Assembly: GCA_964411125.1 (NCBI GenBank)
Contig: CAYPJU010000010.1
Coordinates: 43,304-107,303, forward strand
Direction of reading: 5' to 3'
Length of the DNA: 64,000 nt
From: JBFIHF01 sp964411125
GTDB lineage: Bacteria; Myxococcota_A; Bradymonadia; Bradymonadales; Bradymonadaceae
The notes beneath the pieces were generated by a model that was given only the letters and a program-made list of their open reading frames with translations, did not search any database and was not told the origin of the DNA. Position numbers and translations under genes: made by a program. Every line of letters begins with the position of its first letter. Positions within the stretch are counted from its first letter, which is position 1. Of the stretch, positions 45,027 to 54,141 are shown piece by piece.

Positions 45027-46948
45027 GGCACGGCCTCCAGGAGGAGGTGACCGTGCGAGGTCACCCGCCCCTCCCAACCGTCGGGCACCAGCGTCGTCCC
45101 GCTGTACTCGAACAAGGTCGCCGGACCGACGATGCGGTCACCCGGACGCAACTCGGAACGTTCTGAGGGGCCTACGACGAGCCGCCCCTCGGACGCCGTC
45201 GAGACGGTCGCCGGGGCCTTGCGAACCGAAGGCATCGACGCCCGAAGCCGTAGCGTGACGACCTCGATCGCACGCTCGGGATCTACGGTCCCGTACAGGT
45301 TCTGGTGAGCGGCCTCGAACGCCTCACGCCCGGGGTGAGCGACGGTGACCTCGAAAGATTGCCCCAAGTAACGCATGTCGTAGCGGAAGTCGGCCTCCCA
45401 GGGGCCGTCGAAATCGGCCGCAGCGCGGCGGGCGAGGTCTTCGCGGGCCTCCTCGATCCGAGGATGATCCGGGGAGCACACGACCGTTTGCGCGTAGAAG
45501 CGCAGTCGCGGGGCGTGCAACATGCCCCACGCGCTGAGGAGGCCGGGGTTCGCCGGCACCAGAACCGTCCGCATGCCGAGCGCCCCGGCCACGCGGCATG
45601 CGTGCAGCCCTCCTGCTCCGCCGAATGCGACGAGCGTGAAATCGCGAGGGTCGTGCCCCTTCTCGATCGAGACGACTTTGATGGCGCGGACCATCGCGGC
45701 GTCCGCCACGTCCAGGATTCCCCGGGCGCACTCGTCAGTTTCGAGGCCGAGCTCGGCCGCGAGCCGCGCCACGACCTCGCTCGCCGCTTGCACGTCGAGC
45801 AGCATTTCGCCGCCCAGGAACCGGTGCGCCGGAATGTGGCCGAGCGCGACGTGCGCATCCGTCACCGTGGGGTCCGCTCCCCCCTCGCCGTAGCAGGCGG
45901 GCCCCGGGCTCGCACCGGCACTGCGCGGGCCGACCCGGAGGGCTCCCCCGAGATCTCGCCGAGCGATGGAGCCGCCGCCGGCGCCCACGGTATGGATGTC
46001 GATGACGGGCAGAAGCAAAGGAATGTCCCCCATCGCGCCGCCGTAACGCATCGGAGGCGTTCCGCGACAGAGGCAAACGTCCGTCGACGTGCCGCCCATG
46101 TCGAAGGTGACTATCTGGTCGATCCCCTCGTCCCGAGCGGCGCTGAGCGCACCGACGACACCGCCGGCGGGTCCCGAGAGCACCGTCTGCACGGGGACTG
46201 CGGCCGCTTCGTCGAGGGTGGCTCGTCCTCCGCTCGACTGTAGAATCTCGAGGGACGCGTCGGGAAGCCGCTCGCGCAGCGACGAGAAGTAGCGCGACAT
46301 CACGGGGCCGACGTACGCGTTGAGCGCGGTCGTCGAGGCCCGCTCGAACTCGCGGATCTCCGGCACCAGTTCGCTCGACAACGTCACGTGCACTTCCGCG
46401 AGCGCCTCTCGGAGCGCCCGACCGAGCATCACCTCGTGATCCGCGTTCGCATAAGCATGGAGAAAGCAGACAGCGACCGCCTCGGGTTCCAGGGACGCCA
46501 CGCGCTCCACGACGGACTCGATCGTGTCGGCCTCGAGCTCGGTCACCACCAACCCATCGAAAGCGACGCGCTCGCGAACTCCGACGCACGAACTGCGCGG
46601 CACCAGCGGCGCCGGAACCACCGGCTCAAGGGCGTATAGGAAGGGACGCGCCTGCCGGCCAAGAGCGAGCAGATCTTCGAAACCGGCGGTGGTGACCAGG
46701 ACGACCTTCGCCCCCCGTCGCTCGAGCACGGCATTGGTGGCGACCGTGGTCCCGTGCACGACCTCGGCCTCGCCCGATGGATGAATGTGAAGAACCCCTG
46801 CGGCGATGGCGGCCGAGGGGTCCAGAGGGGTCGAGAGCAGTTTGTGGACCCGGATGGAACCGTCTTCCTGACGTGCGACGACGTCGGTGAACGTCCCTCC
46901 GGTGTCGACGCCGAACTTCACGTCAGGGGAAGACGCCGCGCTCGACAT
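45023..46948 (-). CDS. hyuA: Hydantoinase A / oxoprolinase alpha subunit
   Basis: Alpha subunit with an ASKHA-like ATPase fold, 641 aa: GVDTGGTFTDVVA phosphate loop at residues ~14-25, a FDMGGTSTDVCLC second motif, GGGSIA, and LVAFGGAGGLHAC near the middle. It couples ATP hydrolysis to ring opening of a hydantoin or 5-oxoproline with HyuB. The ATG (46948) lies 26 bases inside the gdhA 3' end, so the genes are coupled; its own stop overlaps the hyuB GTG. Confidence 0.92.
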   Translation of the reverse strand: MSSAASSPDVKFGVDTGGTFTDVVARQEDGSIRVHKLLSTPLDPSAAIAAGVLHIHPSGEAEVVHGTTVATNAVLERRGAKVVLVTTAGFEDLLALGRQARPFLYALEPVVPAPLVPRSSCVGVRERVAFDGLVVTELEADTIESVVERVASLEPEAVAVCFLHAYANADHEVMLGRALREALAEVHVTLSSELVPEIREFERASTTALNAYVGPVMSRYFSSLRERLPDASLEILQSSGGRATLDEAAAVPVQTVLSGPAGGVVGALSAARDEGIDQIVTFDMGGTSTDVCLCRGTPPMRYGGAMGDIPLLLPVIDIHTVGAGGGSIARRDLGGALRVGPRSAGASPGPACYGEGGADPTVTDAHVALGHIPAHRFLGGEMLLDVQAASEVVARLAAELGLETDECARGILDVADAAMVRAIKVVSIEKGHDPRDFTLVAFGGAGGLHACRVAGALGMRTVLVPANPGLLSAWGMLHAPRLRFYAQTVVCSPDHPRIEEAREDLARRAAADFDGPWEADFRYDMRYLGQSFEVTVAHPGREAFEAAHQNLYGTVDPERAIEVVTLRLRASMPSVRKAPATVSTASEGRLVVGPSERSELRPGDRIVGPATLFEYSGTTLVPDGWEGRVTSHGHLLLEAVP

Positions 46949-48266
46949 ACACCGCGTTGATGCGGTTCACCGCGCAAGCGTAGGCCGCCGTCCGGTTGTC
47001 GCAGTCGTGCTCGCGCGCGAACGCTCGCATCTCGTGGAACGCACGCTTCATCATGAAGTGCAGGCGATCGTCGACCTCCTGAAGCTGCCACGATTCGGCG
47101 CGCTTGTTCTGAATCCACTCGAAGTACGACACGACTACACCGCCGGCGTTCGCCATGAGGTCGGGGAGAACATCGATCCCTTTCTCGGCGAGAATCTTTT
47201 CTCCCGCCAGCGTCGTCGGGCCGTTCGCGCCTTCGACGACCAGTCGGCAGTTGAGCTTCTTGGCGACCGCTTCGTCGATCTGCAGCTCGAGGGCCGCCGG
47301 GATGCAGATGTCGCAGTCCGCTTCCCAGAACTCGTCCATCGTACACTCTTCGGCCCCCGGGTATCCGGCCACACCGCCGTGTTCCGCGACCCAGTCGGCG
47401 AGCTTCCGCGTGTAGATCCCTTCCTTGTTGTAGATGGCGCCGGTGTGATCCTGAACCGCGACCAGCACCGATCCGAGCTTCGTGAGGATCGACGAGGTGT
47501 GGCTTCCGACGTTACCGAAGCCTTGCAGCTTGTACGTCGCACCGTCGAGGCGGAACCCGACCTCGTCGGCCCACTCCTGAATGGCGTAGACCACGCCCTG
47601 CCCCGTCGCTTTCTCGCGACCGCGGCTTCCGCCGGACGTGAGCGTCTTGCCGGTCACGATCCGTCGCTGAGCGTTCTTGTCGCTGATGTTGTGCATGTTC
47701 ATGTAGGTATCCATCATCCAGACCATGATCTGGGAGTTGGTACCGACGTCCGGGGCGGGGATGTCGTACTCGGGCCCGATGTTGTTGCCGAGGTCGTGGG
47801 TGAATCGGCGAGTGACCCGCTCGAGCTCGACGCGTGAATGCTCCCGAGGCGTGATGGTGATGCCACCCTTCGCGCCGCCGAACGGCACGTCGAGGAGCGC
47901 GCACTTGTAGGTCATGATCGAGGCGAGCGCCTTCACTTCCTGGAGCGAAACCTCGTGGTGGTAGCGGATCCCCCCTTTGTAGGGCCCCAGGATGTTGTTG
48001 TGCTGAATGCGATACCCGGTGAAGAGCCGATAGTCCCCGTCGTCCATCCGGACCGGAAAGTTGACGATGACTTCGTTCTTGGGCTCACTCAGGATCAGCC
48101 GAACGTGTGGCTCGACTTCGAGATGTTGCATCGACCGCCCTAGCTGGGCGAGGTGCGTGGTGAAGAAATCTGCTTCGGGCAGATTGAGGGCCGCTATCTC
48201 TTGCGTGAGACCACTTCGCGATTTGGGCATGTCGACATCATCCATGGATGGAGGCTGGTAGCGCAT
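46923..48266 (-). CDS. gdhA: Glutamate dehydrogenase
   Basis: NAD(P)-dependent glutamate dehydrogenase of the hexameric ~45-kDa class, about 447 aa. Catalytic Lys in GPYKGGIRYH and the DVPFGGAKGGI and DIPAPDVGT blocks are clear, with KLQGFGNVGSHTS as the nucleotide-binding Rossmann motif. Coenzyme preference is not evident. The start is unsure: ATG at 48266 (chosen), 48245 or 48230 have only weak ribosome sites; the catalytic core is unaffected. First gene of the gdhA-hyuA-hyuB run. Confidence 0.93.
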   Translation of the reverse strand: MRYQPPSMDDVDMPKSRSGLTQEIAALNLPEADFFTTHLAQLGRSMQHLEVEPHVRLILSEPKNEVIVNFPVRMDDGDYRLFTGYRIQHNNILGPYKGGIRYHHEVSLQEVKALASIMTYKCALLDVPFGGAKGGITITPREHSRVELERVTRRFTHDLGNNIGPEYDIPAPDVGTNSQIMVWMMDTYMNMHNISDKNAQRRIVTGKTLTSGGSRGREKATGQGVVYAIQEWADEVGFRLDGATYKLQGFGNVGSHTSSILTKLGSVLVAVQDHTGAIYNKEGIYTRKLADWVAEHGGVAGYPGAEECTMDEFWEADCDICIPAALELQIDEAVAKKLNCRLVVEGANGPTTLAGEKILAEKGIDVLPDLMANAGGVVVSYFEWIQNKRAESWQLQEVDDRLHFMMKRAFHEMRAFAREHDCDNRTAAYACAVNRINAVYVERGVFP

Positions 48267-48314
48267 CGTCCCGCATGGGGGGCCCGATCGACATAGCAAC
48301 GGCCCCGCACCACG

Positions 48315-49370
48315 TCAATTTCCCTCGTCCACTTCGACGCTCGGAGCGATGACTTCGCCCTCTTCGCTCGGGGTGCCGTCGCTCGGTTCGGCCCCGGCAT
48401 CGGCAGCCTTCACCTCGTTCTTTTCCGCTGGAGCCGCTTCGGCGACGAGGGGGGCGATCGCTGCCACTTCCCAGGGAAAGCCCGGGAACTGCGGGTTCGA
48501 GTCGAGCACCTCGTACTGGATGATCGCACTCTTACCGCTACGCGTCTCGGCGTGTGCCACCACCGTCGCCTGCGTGCCGTCGCCTTTGTACTGAATCTCC
48601 CGCAGCGTCAGCTTGCTCGCGGTCAACGGCTCCCCGGCATCCTCGAGGAACTTGCGAAACGCGGCCATCTCCGTCTCGCCCTGGAACGCCGGGGAGAGCG
48701 TCGCATACGCTTGTTCGTACTGGCTTCGCTGCAGCTTCTCGTGCAGCTCGAGCACCGCCTTGCCGGCCGGCTCGAGCGCCAGATCGCGCGGGCGCTCGTC
48801 GAACTCGATGTCGGTCGCCGACATCGTCGCCTCCTCCCCCTCTCCCTGGCGGTCGATCCAGAAGGTCATCAGGAGCATCTTTTCGGACGCCGGTGCCGCG
48901 AACTGATAGGCGACCTTGAGCTTCGCCGTTTTCAGCGTCTCCGGCGAGGGGTTCGGCCCCACGTCGAGCTCGGAGTGGAAGAGCCGCGGAGCCGACGACG
49001 AAAGTTGCTCGCGGTGCTCGGCTAGCATCTTCGCGAACTCCTCGGGAGAGACCTTCGCGCGGTACTCTTCCGACGTCATCGCGTAGGCCGCGGGTGCGTC
49101 GACGTTGGCGACCTTCGCCGCGAACTCCTGCCCGAAGGCGATCCCTGCCGCCGACCGTTCGGTCGCGTCCTTGACGGTGTCGCAACACTTTACGGCCTGG
49201 AACGCTCCAGCGGCGAAGAGGATGCCGATGATGAGCAGGAAAACACCGCATCCGATGCCGAGGCCGACCCACAGCTTCTTGCGCTTGCCGCCCCCGCTCG
49301 CACCGTCGCCGCCTCCCATGTCACTGGGTGGCTGAAAAGCCGCTCGTGGAGTTCCGAATCGTCTCTGCAT
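48315..49370 (-). CDS. Anchored protein with two similar domains, function unknown
   Basis: A 351-aa protein. Gly/Lys-rich N terminus, one transmembrane helix (~34-54, LWVGLGIGCGVFLLIIGILF), then an outside part made of two related ~110-residue NTF2/DUF4864-like segments: AAYAMTSEEYRAKVSPEEFAK and EQAYATLSPAFQGETEMAAFRK look like repeats of the same fold. The C-terminal tail is acidic and Ala/Pro-rich. No catalytic motif is visible. It lies upstream of gdhA by about 50 bases and downstream of the PhoR-side genes by 12; all are leftward. Confidence 0.65.
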   Translation of the reverse strand: MQRRFGTPRAAFQPPSDMGGGDGASGGGKRKKLWVGLGIGCGVFLLIIGILFAAGAFQAVKCCDTVKDATERSAAGIAFGQEFAAKVANVDAPAAYAMTSEEYRAKVSPEEFAKMLAEHREQLSSSAPRLFHSELDVGPNPSPETLKTAKLKVAYQFAAPASEKMLLMTFWIDRQGEGEEATMSATDIEFDERPRDLALEPAGKAVLELHEKLQRSQYEQAYATLSPAFQGETEMAAFRKFLEDAGEPLTASKLTLREIQYKGDGTQATVVAHAETRSGKSAIIQYEVLDSNPQFPGFPWEVAAIAPLVAEAAPAEKNEVKAADAGAEPSDGTPSEEGEVIAPSVEVDEGN

Positions 49371-49382
49371 GTCTGCTCCGGT

Positions 49383-50234
49383 TCAAATGACCGCGAATTG
49401 GACCGACGGCCCGGGCTCCACCAGGATCGATCGCGAAAGGCCCGGGTCGAACAGTTCGCCGTCCAGAACATATCCGCTGTCGCTGTCGATGTGAATTCGC
49501 GAGAACTTCTCTGCGGCATCCCCTCTCGCGATCTGCGCGAGGCGGCCCAGGCGCGACCGTCCTTCCAGGAGCTGTGCCGGACGGTCCCCCAGCAGCACCG
49601 ACGGGCCCCGCTTGTTCATGCGGATGTCGAACCAGGTCTGACGCAGACCGCTCGCGAGCAACTGGCCGAAGCGGTCGGCGCGGCGTTCCCACCCGATCGC
49701 GACGGTCGCGTCCACGGGGTCCCGCTCTCCTCGAAGCGAATCCATCGCGGTTCTCCCGAGCGCTTCCAGCGTGCCGAGACGTCCGCCGACGCTCGCTCGA
49801 GCCCTCGCCTCGAAAATCTCGTACATCAATCCCATCCCGAAGTTGAACCCGATCAGCGCGTGCGGGAACGCGGAGTCCACCACCCGGATCGCGGGGAGTC
49901 GAGCGGTGTCGAAGGCGCCCCGCTTCAGCATGCGGACGAGCTGTCGCGGTCGACGATCCCGACCCCGCGTCCCGACCGCGTCGGCCACCGTGTCGTCGTC
50001 TCCGCGGCGAAGGAGCACGATCGTCGGATGTCGCGAAGACTCGCGATTCAGCTCGTACATCAAGGTCGTGACCCGCGAAACCGTCCAGTCGTCCCCCGCC
50101 ACCACCACGGTGGGGACGTCGAGCTCGTCCCCCCACCGAGTCGGCGCCAGTTCGCCGACGCGCGGGACGGGGATCGGCTCGCCGAGCCCCTGCGGCGGGT
50201 CGAACGCCTCGTCGTACAACACGGTCCACTTCAT
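49383..50234 (-). CDS. Degenerate diacylglycerol-kinase-like protein
   Basis: A 283-aa protein whose outline matches the DAGK/YegS fold: a VVVAGDDWTVSRVTTLMYE segment for GGDGTxxEV, LLRRGDDDTVADAVG for PxGTxNDFA, GFNFGMGLMYEI for the Gly-rich strand and IDSDSGYVLDGELFD for the DGE strand. The GGDGT and GTGND nucleotide residues are changed, so catalytic activity is doubtful. The ATG overlaps the phoR stop (ATGA). Read as a lipid/sugar-binding relative; the family call is inference. Confidence 0.58.
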   Translation of the reverse strand: MKWTVLYDEAFDPPQGLGEPIPVPRVGELAPTRWGDELDVPTVVVAGDDWTVSRVTTLMYELNRESSRHPTIVLLRRGDDDTVADAVGTRGRDRRPRQLVRMLKRGAFDTARLPAIRVVDSAFPHALIGFNFGMGLMYEIFEARARASVGGRLGTLEALGRTAMDSLRGERDPVDATVAIGWERRADRFGQLLASGLRQTWFDIRMNKRGPSVLLGDRPAQLLEGRSRLGRLAQIARGDAAEKFSRIHIDSDSGYVLDGELFDPGLSRSILVEPGPSVQFAVI

Positions 50235-51649
50235 CGGTCGGCTCTCTTCGGATCGAAAATGCGTAGCCAGACTTTGAACGTCGTCCCCTTCCCTTCCTCG
50301 GACTCGACCGCGATCCGTCCCAACATGTTCCGAATCAGATGCTTCACGATCGCGAGCCCCAGCCCCGTCCCCCCTACCTCACGGCTGCGACCGACATCGA
50401 CGCGGTAGAAACGTTCGAAGATCCGGGGAAGATGCTCGCGCGGAATCCCGAACCCCGTGTCGATGACGTCCACGCGCAACCGCTTCTTGCCCTTGAGACG
50501 GGCGCGCAGGGTCACCTTGCCCCCTTCTGGCGTGTACTTGATGCCGTTCTCCACCAGGTTCTCGAGCGCCTGACGCAGAGCGACCTCGTCTCCGAGCACC
50601 GACGGCAGTTCGGGGTCTACATCCAGGATGAGCTCCACCCCCTTCTTCCGCGCGATCGGTTCGACGTGCGCCATGAGCTCGTGGAGGATCGACGTCAGCT
50701 CGACCTCGTAGAGTTCGGACGTCGTCCCCTCCGCTTCGAGGCGCGACAGCGTCAGAAGATCCGTCACGATGTTCCCCATCCGCTGGGCGTTGCGCTCGAT
50801 CGTCTGGAGGAAGTCGACCATCACGTCGTCGATGGGAAGATCCGCCATGAGCAGCGTCTCTGCCGTCGACTGGATTGCGGCGATCGGGGTCCGCAGCTCG
50901 TGGCTGACGTTCGCCACGAAGTCGCGCCGCACTCGCTCGAGACGACGCAGTCGCGTCACGTCGTAGAGTAACAACACGGCTCCGACGACCCGTTTCCCCG
51001 CCATGATCGGCGACGCGGAGAGCGATAGATGCTTCACGTCGTCCCGCTGATGAAAGTCGAGGTCTTCGTTCTGGGGTTCCTTCGACCACAACACCTCGGA
51101 GGCGACCGCCATCACTCGCTCCGAGTCGCACACCTCTGCCAACCTCGACGTCTCGTATTCGTCTGGAAATCGGAGGAGCCGCTCGGCCACGGGGTTCGCG
51201 AGGACGACTCGCTCGTTCACGTCGAGGACGACCACTGCTTCCCCCATCCCGTTGAGCAGCGCGCTCAGACGCCCCTTCTCGGTCTCGAGGCGCACCAGCT
51301 CGGTGCGCAGCGAGTCCACGGACTCCCGAACGGCCTCCGCGAACTCCACGATCTCGTCGGGCGAATCGGTGAACGCCCGCTCGTCGGCAACACTGCCGGC
51401 GAGCATTCGCTGCGCCGCCGAGATTCTCCGGGCGATGTACTGCTGGACGATGAACCATGCCGCGGCCGCTGCGACGAGTGTCGCCACCGTCATGAGCCCG
51501 AGGACCCGGTCGGCCTCGCGATCGAGAGGACCGAGGGACTCCGTCTGCCGCACCAGAAACCAGATGGGGCTGCTACAAGCGAGATAGATGGCGATGAAGA
51601 GAGTGAAACCGCGCCAACCGATGCGTTGGAACCAACTGAGCTCGGTCAC
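50231..51649 (-). CDS. phoR: PhoR-type sensor histidine kinase
   Basis: A 472-aa membrane histidine kinase. Two N-terminal helices (~12-33 and 52-70), HAMP-like region, PAS domain (~130-235), HisKA with FVANVSHELRTPIAAIQ (His250) and HATPase with NLVENGIKYTPEGG, DTGFGIP and GGTGLGLAIVKHL. The domain order fits PhoR, sensing phosphate with the Pst system in relatives; no pst or phoU is in the window. GTG 51649 overlaps the phoB stop (GTGA). Confidence 0.85.
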   Translation of the reverse strand: MTELSWFQRIGWRGFTLFIAIYLACSSPIWFLVRQTESLGPLDREADRVLGLMTVATLVAAAAAWFIVQQYIARRISAAQRMLAGSVADERAFTDSPDEIVEFAEAVRESVDSLRTELVRLETEKGRLSALLNGMGEAVVVLDVNERVVLANPVAERLLRFPDEYETSRLAEVCDSERVMAVASEVLWSKEPQNEDLDFHQRDDVKHLSLSASPIMAGKRVVGAVLLLYDVTRLRRLERVRRDFVANVSHELRTPIAAIQSTAETLLMADLPIDDVMVDFLQTIERNAQRMGNIVTDLLTLSRLEAEGTTSELYEVELTSILHELMAHVEPIARKKGVELILDVDPELPSVLGDEVALRQALENLVENGIKYTPEGGKVTLRARLKGKKRLRVDVIDTGFGIPREHLPRIFERFYRVDVGRSREVGGTGLGLAIVKHLIRNMLGRIAVESEEGKGTTFKVWLRIFDPKRADR

Positions 51650-52362
51650 GGTGTCTCTGCGAAACGGTACCCGACGCCCCGCACCGTCTCGATGTAGTGG
51701 TCGTGCTCCCCGAGTTTCTCGCGAAGCCGCTTCACGTGGGTGTCCACCGTACGCGGCGTAACGTTGATGTCGGCGCCCCACACGTCCTGCAGGAGAACGT
51801 CGCGGGTCTGAACCCGGCCTCGGCGTGACATGAACGTCTCCAACAGACGGAACTCCGTCGCGGTGAGTGAGCACTCTTCGCCGTCAATGTAGACACGGTG
51901 GCGCGTTCGGTCGACCTCGATGCCGCCGAAACGAATGACGTCCGATTCGACCGCATCCGACGGTTCTTCTCCCCCCTCGTCTTCGGTGTCGGTCCTCTTC
52001 AAGACCGCGCGCACGCGGAGCATCAGCTCTCGTACGCTGAACGGCTTCACGACGTAGTCGTCGACGCCGAGCTCGAACCCGACGACGCGGTCGATCTCTT
52101 CGCCACGCGCCGTCACCATGACGATCGGAATCGATCGAGTCTCCGCAATCTGCTTGAGTTCGCGACAGACCGCGGTCCCCTGCATATCGGGGAGCATCAC
52201 GTCGAGCAGAACGAGGTCGGGCTGATGCTCGCGAGCGAGCGCCAGCGCCTCTTCGCCCGTCGCGGCGAGGAGGGTTTCGTATCCCTGGGATTTGAGGTTG
52301 AAGTCGAGGACCTTTCGGAGGTCTTCTTCGTCGTCGACCACGAGTATCGTCGGAGGGCTCAT
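51646..52362 (-). CDS. phoB: PhoB-type response regulator
   Basis: A 238-aa OmpR/PhoB-family regulator. Receiver Asp54 in LLDVMLPD, acidic pair at 10-11 and Lys in DDYVVKPF; C-terminal winged-helix DNA-binding domain (TATEFRLLETFMSRRGRV, VDTHVKRLREKLG, GVGYRF). It is phosphorylated by the coupled kinase gene overlapping its stop. It lies 54 bases downstream of the anti-sigma gene on the same strand. The name phoB follows from domain order and the phoR partner; the true signal is not proven. Confidence 0.86.
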   Translation of the reverse strand: MSPPTILVVDDEEDLRKVLDFNLKSQGYETLLAATGEEALALAREHQPDLVLLDVMLPDMQGTAVCRELKQIAETRSIPIVMVTARGEEIDRVVGFELGVDDYVVKPFSVRELMLRVRAVLKRTDTEDEGGEEPSDAVESDVIRFGGIEVDRTRHRVYIDGEECSLTATEFRLLETFMSRRGRVQTRDVLLQDVWGADINVTPRTVDTHVKRLREKLGEHDHYIETVRGVGYRFAETP

Positions 52363-52416
52363 GGCGACTTCATGCGCGAAATTCGTCGCGATTTCAAGCG
52401 CTACCTGATTTCGGAC

Positions 52417-53283
52417 TCAGCGCTGGACCGACGAGGAGACGAGCGACACGAAGTCATTCTCGGGGAGCTCGCTGGTGAGGGTATACGTGACGCCGCTGTC
52501 CTGAAGAACCGCGACCTCGTACCCCTTGTTGTTGAGCACGGCGACGTCCCGCCCGCCCATGTTTCGAATCTTGTCGCTCGGGATCGTCAGCCCCTCGCCG
52601 TCGAAGACGAGAACGCTGAGGCGAGTGCCGTCCACCTCGTACAACAGATAGGCAGCCCGACGGTCCTGAACGTGAGCGATGCGCCCACCGAGCAGATTGA
52701 CCTGCCGACTTCCCTGAAACTGTGGGAGCCGCACGGGGAAGTCGACCTTGTTGCGGAACCATTGCGAAACGCGTCGCCCGTCGGGTCCCGTAACTTCGAT
52801 CGGATAGTTCCCGACGTGCCAGTCGACGGTCTGTTCGACAATGGGCAACTGGCCCGACTTGGCGGGCGCCACGGTGAACGAAGGCAGGACGACCACGGCG
52901 GCCAAGGCGGCGGCGATGGGGAGCGCGATCCACCGTGCGTTGGGACTGAACCCACGCTGAGCTGGTGCTTCCTCGGGAGCGTTCGAAGGACGCAGCTCGA
53001 CGACCTCGGCCGTTTCGTTCGCCACGACCGGAGGCTGCTCGAAAAGCGCCTCGAGATCACCGAAAATCCTCCCGCGCAGTTCTCCCGGAGCCGACTCCGA
53101 GAGGCAGGACTTGACGCCCTGCTTGAGGCGATACGAGAAGTCCACGTGCTCGCGGCACTCGGGACACATCTTCAGATGCATCTCCATCTCCGCGAGCTCA
53201 CGCTCGTCGAACTCTTGATCGACGTAAGCGTCGATGAAGGGAACGAAATCTTCGCAAGTCATGGGGTTGCCTGTCTTCGACAT
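52417..53283 (-). CDS. Zinc-binding membrane anti-sigma factor
   Basis: A 288-aa anti-sigma factor for the upstream ECF sigma factor. The ZAS zinc motif is present (Cys10, His36, Cys40, Cys43: HLKMCPEC), followed by a transmembrane helix (~118-135) and a long periplasmic domain with two beta-rich parts. In the RsrA type the cytoplasmic zinc site reports thiol stress; here the big outer domain suggests an envelope signal instead or as well. ATG 53283 has AGGA five bases before. It is 58 bases after the sigma gene, which hold a strong hairpin. Confidence 0.85.
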   Translation of the reverse strand: MSKTGNPMTCEDFVPFIDAYVDQEFDERELAEMEMHLKMCPECREHVDFSYRLKQGVKSCLSESAPGELRGRIFGDLEALFEQPPVVANETAEVVELRPSNAPEEAPAQRGFSPNARWIALPIAAALAAVVVLPSFTVAPAKSGQLPIVEQTVDWHVGNYPIEVTGPDGRRVSQWFRNKVDFPVRLPQFQGSRQVNLLGGRIAHVQDRRAAYLLYEVDGTRLSVLVFDGEGLTIPSDKIRNMGGRDVAVLNNKGYEVAVLQDSGVTYTLTSELPENDFVSLVSSSVQR

Positions 53284-53300
53284 TACAATCCTGAAACAGC

Positions 53301-53335
53301 GACGCCGACGAGTCTAAGCCAGAATCGTCGGCGTC
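53301..53335 (-). promoter_or_regulatory. Hairpin between sigma and anti-sigma genes
   Basis: GACGCCGACGA/TCGTCGGCGTC is a perfect 11-bp inverted repeat with a 13-base loop, filling most of the 58-base gap between the sigma stop and the anti-sigma ATG. No U run follows, so a full terminator is unlikely; partial termination or mRNA processing could set the sigma to anti-sigma ratio. Confidence 0.65.
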
Positions 53336-53341
53336 TGAAAT

Positions 53342-54037
53342 TCAACCGTTGGCGCGTCGCTGTCGGTACTCGTCGAGGGACGTCGTCTTGTCGTCTTCTT
53401 TCTTCGACGACTCATCGTTTCCCTCGTCGTCGTTCCACGACGGCGCGATGTAGCCCTGCTGGACAGCATAGGCTTCGAGGCGATCACGCAACATGCGACG
53501 CCCCCGATACAGTCGGCTCATCACCGTGCCGATCGGGCAGTCCATGATCTCCGCGATCTCTTTGTAGGCGAAGTCCTGCAGGTCGGCCAGGAGCACCACC
53601 ATCCGGAAGTCGACCGGGATGTCTTCCAGCGCGTTCTTCACCTCGTCGGCGAAGAGGCGTTCGAACATCGTGTCCTGGTCGCCAAAGAACTGGTGCAGCG
53701 GGTTCCCCTCGGGGGCCACCGCGCGCTCCTGAAGCGGACGAAAATCTTCGTCCACCAGGTACTCCTGCCGCTTCTGCTTCTTTCGGTAACGGTTGATGAA
53801 CGTGTTGGTCATGATCTTGAACAACCATGCCTTGCAGTTCGTGCCCCGTTCGTACTTGTCGAAGTAGCGGTAGGCCTTGAACATCGCCTCCTGCACCAGA
53901 TCTTCCGCGTCCCCCGGGTTGCGCGTCAGGCGCACCGCGGTCGCGTAAAGGGCGTCCAGATGCGGCGCGGCCTCCTCCATGAAATCCAGGTGGAGTTCGC
54001 GCCGATCGTCGGCGTTCATGTTCACATCGATGGCCAT
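53342..54037 (-). CDS. ECF sigma factor, SigR-like
   Basis: A 231-aa extracytoplasmic-function sigma factor. Region 2 has DAEDLVQEAMFKAYRYFDKY and GTNCKAWLFKIMTNTFINRYRKKQ, very like SigR of actinomycetes (ECF12 type); region 4 has YKEIAEIMDCPIGTVMSRLYRGRRMLRDRL. Start is ATG 54037 with AGGA six bases upstream. It is followed by its zinc anti-sigma gene, and then phoBR. SigR regulators answer disulfide stress; whether this one does is inference. Confidence 0.88.
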   Translation of the reverse strand: MAIDVNMNADDRRELHLDFMEEAAPHLDALYATAVRLTRNPGDAEDLVQEAMFKAYRYFDKYERGTNCKAWLFKIMTNTFINRYRKKQKRQEYLVDEDFRPLQERAVAPEGNPLHQFFGDQDTMFERLFADEVKNALEDIPVDFRMVVLLADLQDFAYKEIAEIMDCPIGTVMSRLYRGRRMLRDRLEAYAVQQGYIAPSWNDDEGNDESSKKEDDKTTSLDEYRQRRANG

Positions 54038-54141
54038 GACTCGTCCTTTTCGTTTCAGTCGCAAAAGTCAGACCGCGCGGCGATGGTCTCGCGCATCCAC
54101 GATCTGAACGACTATAGAGACGAGTTTTATTTCGAATGGAT

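Noticed and set aside
52417..54037. Assigning the sigma/anti-sigma pair as SigR/RsrA outright
   Set aside because: The sigma factor is SigR-like, but the anti-sigma has a membrane helix and a large outer domain that RsrA lacks.
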